Source: Candidatus Peribacteria bacterium (GTDB taxonomy: Bacteria; Patescibacteriota; Gracilibacteria; Peribacterales; Peribacteraceae). Taken from it: a stretch of 64,000 bases of DNA. This document shows positions 58,735 to 64,000 of this stretch, piece by piece; the first letter of the stretch is position 1; each line of letters starts with the position of its first letter. The position numbers and the translations under genes were made by a program. Below the pieces are notes generated by a model. The model did not search any database, was not told where the DNA came from, and saw nothing but the letters and a program-made list of their open reading frames with translations. Location of the stretch: assembly GCA_023245935.1 (NCBI GenBank), contig JAHFJM010000005.1:24164-88163 (forward strand), read 5' to 3'.

Positions 58735-61143
58735 TCAATGTTTCTTATTTGTCTTTGCCACCTGTGCCTGATCAGGAACTTCCCGAAGCCACATTGGGAG
58801 TACTGCGGGTTTCTGCATTCCCTCGATTTTCTCGATCAGAGGCAGATCCTCGATCGCAATCTTCCCGATGTAGAGTTTTCGCAGATCTCCGCCTTGCCGT
58901 ACGAATTGATCGATCGCACGGAACCCGCGGAAGTACACGAGCGCTTTGGTGAATGCTCCATGCTCGATGCTCCGGCTTATTCCCCGCTTGATGTCGATCG
59001 TTTTGGAGGTCGCTTTCTCATTGGTGCAACCGAGTTCCTCTTGGAGATACCTCCTCGTTTCTGCAAAGGAATGATCCATGCCGTACGCGACGGCGAGAAC
59101 ACTTTTGGCATGGAGAAATCGTTTCTCATGCTGCGGAGGAAGCACGAGATTCTGGTTGTAGATGGCAAGCCCCTCCTGGGTATCCAAGTAATTCGCACAC
59201 CCGCGCCTGAAAATTTCGTAGGGCTGGAGTCGTCCGTTCTCCGCGGTGAGCGCGTGTGTTTCGATTTCATGGGCGAAGAGCGCTTTCAGATGCTCGTCAC
59301 TGAACGTCGCTCCCGACCGGAGAAACAGTCTCTGTTCCCCCACTGCGCAGTCCGCCACCATTCCCTGTTTCAGCTCGACGATCCAATCGTGCAGCCCGTA
59401 CCGGCTTAAGACTTCCTCGAATGCCGGTTTGACCTCTTCCGCAGTTCTTCTCCTCTCATCCTCCGGTGGCTCGCCCGTATTTTGCTCGCTCTTCAGGTAT
59501 TCCTTTGCAAAGCCGAGAAGCGCGGTGCTCGGTGTTCCGAAGAGCGCTTGCGACGCGGCAACGAAACGTTGCGTATTGCCCCGCGACCGAATGAGTTCGA
59601 TCCTGAGCAGGAGTTCCTTCCTCTTCCTCCGAAGCAGAATGCCGAGCGGGCTTTCGTCCCCTTCGAGAGGCTGGAGCGTTTTCTCCACGTCAGCCAAATC
59701 GATATTGCACGTCCGAAGAAGAAAGACGGGCTCATACGATTCGTCGAGAAGTAGCTTGCTTCGTTCTTCCGTCACATTGATCGGTCGCAGGAATTTCAGT
59801 GCGGAGAGTTCTTTGTCGATGCCGCAGAGCACGCGATCGATGGTGCGCATGTCTTTGCGGATGCCGATGGTTGCCGGGCTCTTTGGAGATTTGGATGGAT
59901 CGATCAGAAATCCCTTCAGATCCCTTGATCCGACCGATGCTCTGAGTGTGGGATCATCAGGGATCCCGACGGTGACGGCGGTCTGAATTCGCTTTCCGCC
60001 GAGCGTAAATTTCACCCTGTACGTCTTTCCGCTGCCCTCGACCGGCTGTGCAACTTTCAGTTCTGTGAGTTCATCGAGAAGTGATTTCGAAAAAATCGTC
60101 TGAGGAGCCGAAGGAGTAATGGCACAGGCTTCCTCGATGAGTGCCCCTTCTCCCGTGATTTCAATCGTCTCCCGAAGACCGAGGACGACGGAGCTCTCGG
60201 ATTTCGTTCGGTGCTTCTTCACCGTGTCACCAAACAGTTCTTGCGAGAGGTGCACGCCTTTCTCCGGGGAACTGACGCGCAGCCCTTCCACCCGTTCCAA
60301 TCTCGATCGGAGCGGTGCGAGATTCGCAATCTGCACCGTCAGTCCCGCTCTCGCATTCACTTCGAGGAGGACCGGCCCCATCTCCCGATCGATCGTCAGG
60401 TCGACGGCGAGGTACCCGATGTTCGTGATGTACTGGATTCTCGATGCGATGAGGAGCAACTCTTCCCACCTCGGGATCACGATGCCCGAAACGCTTCCGC
60501 CATGCGGGAGCTCCGTGAGAATCGAATGCTTCTGCGCCGCATGCGTGGTGACACCCTTCGCAATGTCGATCCCGATGCCGATGCCTCCCTGATGCACGTT
60601 GGCTTTTCCTTCACTCTCTCCGGTCGGGATCCGGAGCATCGCCATGACGGGAACCAGATTGAAAACGATGATGCGGATATCGGGAAGCCCTGCGGGTCGA
60701 AACGGAGCGAAGCACTCGTCTCCGACGAGGATTTGTTCGAAGAAAGCGCTGTCACTGAGCCCGTTTATCGAGAATTTTCCATCCAGAATATCCTCGATGT
60801 GTTCCCGAAGTCTCTGGGTGCTGATTCGGGTTTTCCCCTGCTCCAGGAATTCGCCGCTCCGTCTGCCCTTGAGGATGATGATCCCCTCCCCTCCGAATCC
60901 GTTATTCGGTTTCAAGACGCAGACATCCGGCAATGCACTGAAGTCGAATGATGCGAGTTGCCTCCTCGATTCGATCTTCGCAAACAATTTTGCGGTCGGT
61001 ATGCCGCGCGCGGAGAGGAACGCTTTCGTCTTCATCTTGTCATCGGCAAATGCGACGACTTTTTTCGGATTGAACGGCTTGATGTACAGCAAGCTTCTTG
61101 CATTCAGACCGAGCACGCCGTGGTTACGAAAGGGCAAATGCAT
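58735..61143 (-). CDS. ATP-grasp glutamate ligase-like domain fused to QEGLA/MATCAP-type peptidase
   Basis: An 802-residue fusion. Residues 1 to about 310 are a RimK-related alpha-L-glutamate-ligase-like ATP-grasp: 'DKMKTKAFLSARGIPTAKLF', 'VLKPNNGFGGEGIIIL', 'DIRIIVFNLVPVMAMLRIPTGESEGKANVHQGGIGIGIDIAKG' and 'VDLTIDREMGPVLLEVNARAGLTVQIAN'. The C-terminal half is the QEGLA family (DUF1704) of zinc peptidases: 'HEIETH' at about 625 and 'TQEGLAIY' at about 655. In other bacteria the two are separate neighbours. The start at 61143 fits the ligase N-terminus; the frame upstream lies inside the 7TM gene. The two genes are 14 nt apart and likely one operon. Confidence 0.9.
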   Translation of the reverse strand: MHLPFRNHGVLGLNARSLLYIKPFNPKKVVAFADDKMKTKAFLSARGIPTAKLFAKIESRRQLASFDFSALPDVCVLKPNNGFGGEGIIILKGRRSGEFLEQGKTRISTQRLREHIEDILDGKFSINGLSDSAFFEQILVGDECFAPFRPAGLPDIRIIVFNLVPVMAMLRIPTGESEGKANVHQGGIGIGIDIAKGVTTHAAQKHSILTELPHGGSVSGIVIPRWEELLLIASRIQYITNIGYLAVDLTIDREMGPVLLEVNARAGLTVQIANLAPLRSRLERVEGLRVSSPEKGVHLSQELFGDTVKKHRTKSESSVVLGLRETIEITGEGALIEEACAITPSAPQTIFSKSLLDELTELKVAQPVEGSGKTYRVKFTLGGKRIQTAVTVGIPDDPTLRASVGSRDLKGFLIDPSKSPKSPATIGIRKDMRTIDRVLCGIDKELSALKFLRPINVTEERSKLLLDESYEPVFLLRTCNIDLADVEKTLQPLEGDESPLGILLRRKRKELLLRIELIRSRGNTQRFVAASQALFGTPSTALLGFAKEYLKSEQNTGEPPEDERRRTAEEVKPAFEEVLSRYGLHDWIVELKQGMVADCAVGEQRLFLRSGATFSDEHLKALFAHEIETHALTAENGRLQPYEIFRRGCANYLDTQEGLAIYNQNLVLPPQHEKRFLHAKSVLAVAYGMDHSFAETRRYLQEELGCTNEKATSKTIDIKRGISRSIEHGAFTKALVYFRGFRAIDQFVRQGGDLRKLYIGKIAIEDLPLIEKIEGMQKPAVLPMWLREVPDQAQVAKTNKKH

Positions 61144-61157
61144 AGTTGATACGATTA

Positions 61158-62687
61158 TTATTCTTCCTCCGCGAGATGCTTGAATACTTCTCGGAAACGC
61201 ATGTACTCGACCAATCGCAGACCGGTCCACCGACCGAGCACAATGTTTGCAACAATGGTCAACAGAATCAGTTCCGGATACGCAAGAATGATCGATTGCA
61301 GGAATTGCCACTGCACGATGAGGACGCACAGGAGAGCGCCGCAGACCGTTTCGGTGATACCGAGGATCGCGGAAATCCACCCTTCTTCCGTTTTGAGGTT
61401 GAGAAAGTTCTCCGCTTGCGTCGAGAGAATGAGCAGGATGAAGACGGTATCGCGTGAGAACGTCAGCCCGAGCCATGTTCCAAGCGCGACGAGCACGAGG
61501 AGGGAGAGGCTGACGACGACGAGGATGATCGCGACTTTCGGAATGTACAGAAGCCTCCAGCGACTCATGAAGGAACGTGCTCCGTACCCGATCAAGAGAA
61601 TGAAGAGCAGGAACAGAAAACCGATCCACCACCCGAGCGCAAGAAAACTCAGTGCGACGATCGACGGTGTGTACAGACCGAAGGTCGTGATGCCGATGAC
61701 CTGCTTCAGGAAGGAGAAAATCGTCGCGATCACCGGGAGCATCAGGAGCAGGATCACGGTTTGCACCGAGACTCCGTGCGAGAGCAGGTAGTTGACGAGA
61801 ATGGAGAGGATGTCCCACGGCCGAATTCTGAACGTACTTGCATTGACGCTGAGTGTTTCAAGCCCTCGCTCCTGAAGCGCCTGCTTCAGTTCGTCACTGC
61901 TCGCGACCGTCATCAGCGGTGTCATGGCTTCTTTGCGCGTGATGATGATTTCCTTCGGCAGCAGGAGCGAATATGCGCCTCTCGTCGAACGCGCGAGAAT
62001 ATTCAGGTTCCGTTCGGTGATCAGCACAATCGTCTGATTGTGCATGGAAGCCGCGGTGTCCGGGTTTGCATGGACGGCGCGCATCAGTGCCTGCACTCCC
62101 GAAATACCGTCTCCCCAAATGACGATCAATGATGCATTCAGGAGCACTTGTTTTTGTTCTGTGAGAAGCGCGAAGATCGCATCCTCGGTGGCGATGGCAC
62201 TCGTGGATTCCTGCGGTTGGATGCGCTTGAGGAGCACGCCCTGTTCCATTCCCGATTCCGCGTACGCCTCCAGCGTGGCTTGCGGTACCGATGTATCGGC
62301 GATGACGACGATTTTTCTCCGGAACACCGTCACGCTGTGCGTCGTCGACGCTTGTTCAATTTGCCCGCTCAAGTCCGTCGATTTCACAGTCAGACGAAAT
62401 GTGAACACGCCCGGCTTCTCGGGTGTGAAAATCGCTTCGACATTCCGTCCGATGACTTGCTTCGTCTCATCGATCGACCATGTGTACTGCGTCCTCTCCC
62501 CCGTCGAGTGACTTGCGGAGGCATCGAGAATGATCGTTTTGCCGACTCCGATATCATCCGGTGCGCTGATGACGGCGGTGATCCTGTCGACCGGGAGGAA
62601 GGCATCCGAATCGTCAGCCGCCGCGAGTGAAGGGCAAACGAATGCGAGAGCGATACTCACAGACAGCAGGAGGGATGTTCGAGTCAT
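61158..62687 (-). CDS. PKD-7TM membrane protein, partner of the ligase-peptidase fusion
   Basis: A 509-residue protein: signal peptide ('LLLSVSIALAFVCPSLAAAD'), a PKD-like Ig domain at about 36-120 ('AVISAPDDIGVGKTIILDASASHSTGERTQYTWSID'), an alpha/beta segment, and a C-terminal seven-helix domain ('ILVNYLLSHGVSVQTVILLLMLPVIATIFSFLKQVIGITTFGLYTPSIVALSFLALG'). The last matches the 7TM domain usually fused to an inactive transglutaminase and found beside RimK-like ligases and QEGLA proteins. Here a PKD domain replaces the transglutaminase. The triad is thought to build or trim amino-acid tails on an unknown envelope target. Confidence 0.82.
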   Translation of the reverse strand: MTRTSLLLSVSIALAFVCPSLAAADDSDAFLPVDRITAVISAPDDIGVGKTIILDASASHSTGERTQYTWSIDETKQVIGRNVEAIFTPEKPGVFTFRLTVKSTDLSGQIEQASTTHSVTVFRRKIVVIADTSVPQATLEAYAESGMEQGVLLKRIQPQESTSAIATEDAIFALLTEQKQVLLNASLIVIWGDGISGVQALMRAVHANPDTAASMHNQTIVLITERNLNILARSTRGAYSLLLPKEIIITRKEAMTPLMTVASSDELKQALQERGLETLSVNASTFRIRPWDILSILVNYLLSHGVSVQTVILLLMLPVIATIFSFLKQVIGITTFGLYTPSIVALSFLALGWWIGFLFLLFILLIGYGARSFMSRWRLLYIPKVAIILVVVSLSLLVLVALGTWLGLTFSRDTVFILLILSTQAENFLNLKTEEGWISAILGITETVCGALLCVLIVQWQFLQSIILAYPELILLTIVANIVLGRWTGLRLVEYMRFREVFKHLAEEE

Positions 62688-62711
62688 TGGAGTCAGTATA
62701 CACCTCCTGCT

Positions 62712-63269
62712 TCACTCGAATGACTTCGCAAACTCTCCGTACCCTTCTCTCTCCAAATCCGCTTTCGGGATGAATCGCATTGCGGCGGAGTTCATGCAGT
62801 ACCGCAGCCCCGTCGGCTTCGGACCGTCATCGAACACGTGCCCAAGATGCGAGTCTGCGTGCGTGCTCCGGACTTCCGTCCGTGCCATGAAGAGTGTTCC
62901 GTCCGTGCGTTCTTGCAGGTTCTCCGGAATGAGAGGCTTCGTGAAACTCGGCCAGCCGGTGCCAGAATCGTACTTATCTTTTGAGCTGAACAGCGGCTCG
63001 CCGGAGACGATATCGACGTACATCCCCTCTTCGTGGTTATTCCAGTACGCATTATTGAACGGCGGTTCCGTCCCCTCATGCTGCGTGACATCGTACTGCT
63101 CGATTGTCAGTTTCTCCCTGAGTTCGCTCTCACTCGGTTTCACGAACGTTTGCCATGCTCTGTGCGAGCCGGAGCCGAATTGAGTTTGGATCGGCTTTGG
63201 GTTTTGCGTCGGCATACAGGCGGTGAGAAAAAAAATCGCAAGACCGGTGATGACGATGCGAATGTTCAT
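62712..63269 (-). CDS. msrB: Peptide-methionine (R)-S-oxide reductase, lipoprotein form
   Basis: A 185-residue MsrB with a lipoprotein signal ('[19 protein letters not shown]', lipid Cys in LTAC), so it repairs oxidised methionine outside the membrane. Core: '[26 protein letters not shown]', '[13 protein letters not shown]', '[29 protein letters not shown]' (catalytic Cys in RYCMNSA). The two CxxC zinc pairs of many MsrBs are absent, as in the zinc-free class. Its ATG overlaps the stop of the TMEM175-like gene. Confidence 0.93.
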   Translation of the reverse strand: MNIRIVITGLAIFFLTACMPTQNPKPIQTQFGSGSHRAWQTFVKPSESELREKLTIEQYDVTQHEGTEPPFNNAYWNNHEEGMYVDIVSGEPLFSSKDKYDSGTGWPSFTKPLIPENLQERTDGTLFMARTEVRSTHADSHLGHVFDDGPKPTGLRYCMNSAAMRFIPKADLEREGYGEFAKSFE

Positions 63270-63874
63270 GAGTGCGATGAATGGTCGAACATCGGTTTCA
63301 GCCGTCTGTCGGGGATGATCCATTTCAATGCGACGAGTACGAAGATCACATACGAAATCCAGACGTTCGCGTATGCGAGACCGATCGAAAGCACATACAA
63401 GAGAATCGAAATCTTGCCCTTGAGGTCTCTTCCGATCGCGCGGGCGATGGCGGAATTTCTTCCTTCATTCCGGATGATCGCGTGCTGCAGAATGAAATAT
63501 GCGATCGCGGCCATCAGCAGAATGAAGCCGTACACGGCTGCGGGAACCGGATCGTTGTGGCTTTGACCGACCCATTCGGTGGCGAACGGAAACAGCGACA
63601 GCCAGAAGAGCAAGTGCATGTTCGCCCACATCACGCCTCCCGCAATTCCCGTCGATGCATGCAGCAAGTGATGGTGATTGTTCCAGTATGTTGCGAGATA
63701 GAAAAAGCTCAGAATGTAACTCAGGAAAACCGGCAGGAGCGGCGAAAGAGCTTGGACGCTCGTGTCGTGCGGGACTTTGATTTCGAGCACCATGATGGTG
63801 ATGATGATCGCGAACACTCCGTCGCTGAACGCTTCCAGTCTCGCCGTTTCGGAGTGAGGAGCGTGGGAAGACAT
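63266..63874 (-). CDS. TMEM175-like (DUF1211) membrane channel protein
   Basis: A 202-residue protein with six membrane helices. The first carries the family filter motif '[24 protein letters not shown]' (FSDGVFAI), which in bacterial TMEM175 lines a potassium-permeable pore. The start at 63874 follows a consensus-like TATACT (63881-63886) by 6 nt; the longer frame would run through the tRNA-Gln region. Coupled to msrB by ATGA. The -10 lies 40 nt from the divergent tRNA-Gln. Confidence 0.85.
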   Translation of the reverse strand: MSSHAPHSETARLEAFSDGVFAIIITIMVLEIKVPHDTSVQALSPLLPVFLSYILSFFYLATYWNNHHHLLHASTGIAGGVMWANMHLLFWLSLFPFATEWVGQSHNDPVPAAVYGFILLMAAIAYFILQHAIIRNEGRNSAIARAIGRDLKGKISILLYVLSIGLAYANVWISYVIFVLVALKWIIPDRRLKPMFDHSSHS

Positions 63875-63925
63875 GAGAGGAGTATACGCTAGTGTCCGAA
63901 TTTTCTGGTACCATTGCCTTCGCAT

Positions 63926-64000
63926 TGGGGAGTCGCCAAGCGGTAAGGCAGGGGCCTTTGAAGCCCCCATTCCATGGTTCGAATCCATGCTCCCCAGCCA
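63926..64000 (+). tRNA. tRNA-Gln (anticodon TTG)
   Basis: Acceptor TGGGGAG/CTCCCCA, D arm GCC/GGC, anticodon stem GGGGC/GCCCC with loop CTTTGAA (anticodon TTG), T stem CATGG/CCATG with loop TTCGAAT, discriminator G and encoded CCA ending at the last base of the window. The U1-A72 acceptor pair is typical of bacterial tRNA-Gln. Confidence 0.97.

Noticed and set aside
61143..61818. 225-residue N-terminal extension of the ligase-peptidase fusion
   Set aside because: It overlaps the 7TM gene in another frame, is Arg/His/Pro-rich without domain character, and the ligase family start fits 61143.
1..64000. CRISPR array, insertion sequence, prophage or rRNA genes
   Set aside because: No regular 25-40-nt repeat/spacer series, no transposase or integrase motif, no phage structural genes and no rRNA sequence were found.

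Overview
The window reads as one continuous piece of a small, gene-dense bacterial chromosome of moderate GC with the standard genetic code (TGA is a stop throughout). The gene set and style point to the candidate phyla radiation (Patescibacteria), most probably a Peregrinibacteria/Peribacteria-like lineage. The supporting signs are many short hypothetical proteins, overlapping gene ends, a sigma-region-4/HARE protein, 'DGIDNDxNGKxDYPxDDxCSS' surface proteins and TrbC-like small membrane proteins. The lineage is an inference; no rRNA gene is present to prove it.

Layout. 1-7.8 kb: a cut-off peptide-binding lipoprotein-type gene, secG, decayed tandem copies of a tRNA-Val unit before an intact tRNA-Val, a membrane transglutaminase-like protein, rplU, a tgt lacking its zinc cysteines, two DoxX-like paralogues and clpP. 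8-17 kb: miaA, recG, a two-gene membrane/glycosyltransferase-like operon, then a queuosine block (queF, tRNA-Pro, queE, queC) ending in a Cdd1-like HhH protein. 17-24 kb: small unknown genes, a transglutaminase-TPR protein, a highly structured ~200-nt transcript, rarA, and a TsaE-HD fusion. 24-34 kb: an M23-like protein, a WecA-like transferase, an orphan AroE-N-like protein, pgk, three tandem 31-32-residue microproteins beside a repeat element, tyrS and an RluD-type synthase. 34-45 kb: FecR-type protein, PilB-type ATPase, nadK, fbp, gap, mraY, dnaB, recA. 45-57 kb: sigma4-HARE regulator with a structured leader, ruvX, rpsT, glmS, PBP, purA, prmC, glycosyltransferase, rpsP, khpA, TrbC-like protein. 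57-64 kb: DUF11 surface protein with a sortase-like tail, an ATP-grasp/QEGLA-peptidase fusion with its 7TM partner, msrB, a TMEM175-like channel and tRNA-Gln.

Regulatory style. The most consistent signal in the window is a TANNNT-type -10 hexamer placed 6-7 nt before the start codon of roughly thirty genes, so that the start codon coincides with the expected +1. I infer that leaderless mRNAs are the rule here. This pattern was used to choose many start sites, and it reveals genes (such as the 86-aa gene at 31190 and the 31457 microprotein) that coding statistics alone would leave doubtful. One small gene at 20057 is the reverse: it has a strong Shine-Dalgarno sequence locked inside a hairpin.

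How the genes work together: central carbon (pgk, gap, fbp) and envelope precursor steps (glmS, mraY, WecA-like, PBP, glycosyltransferases); tRNA modification (miaA, tgt, queF/E/C, TsaE, RluD-type); replication and repair (dnaB, recA, recG, rarA, ruvX); and translation (rplU, rpsP, rpsT, prmC, tyrS, three tRNAs).
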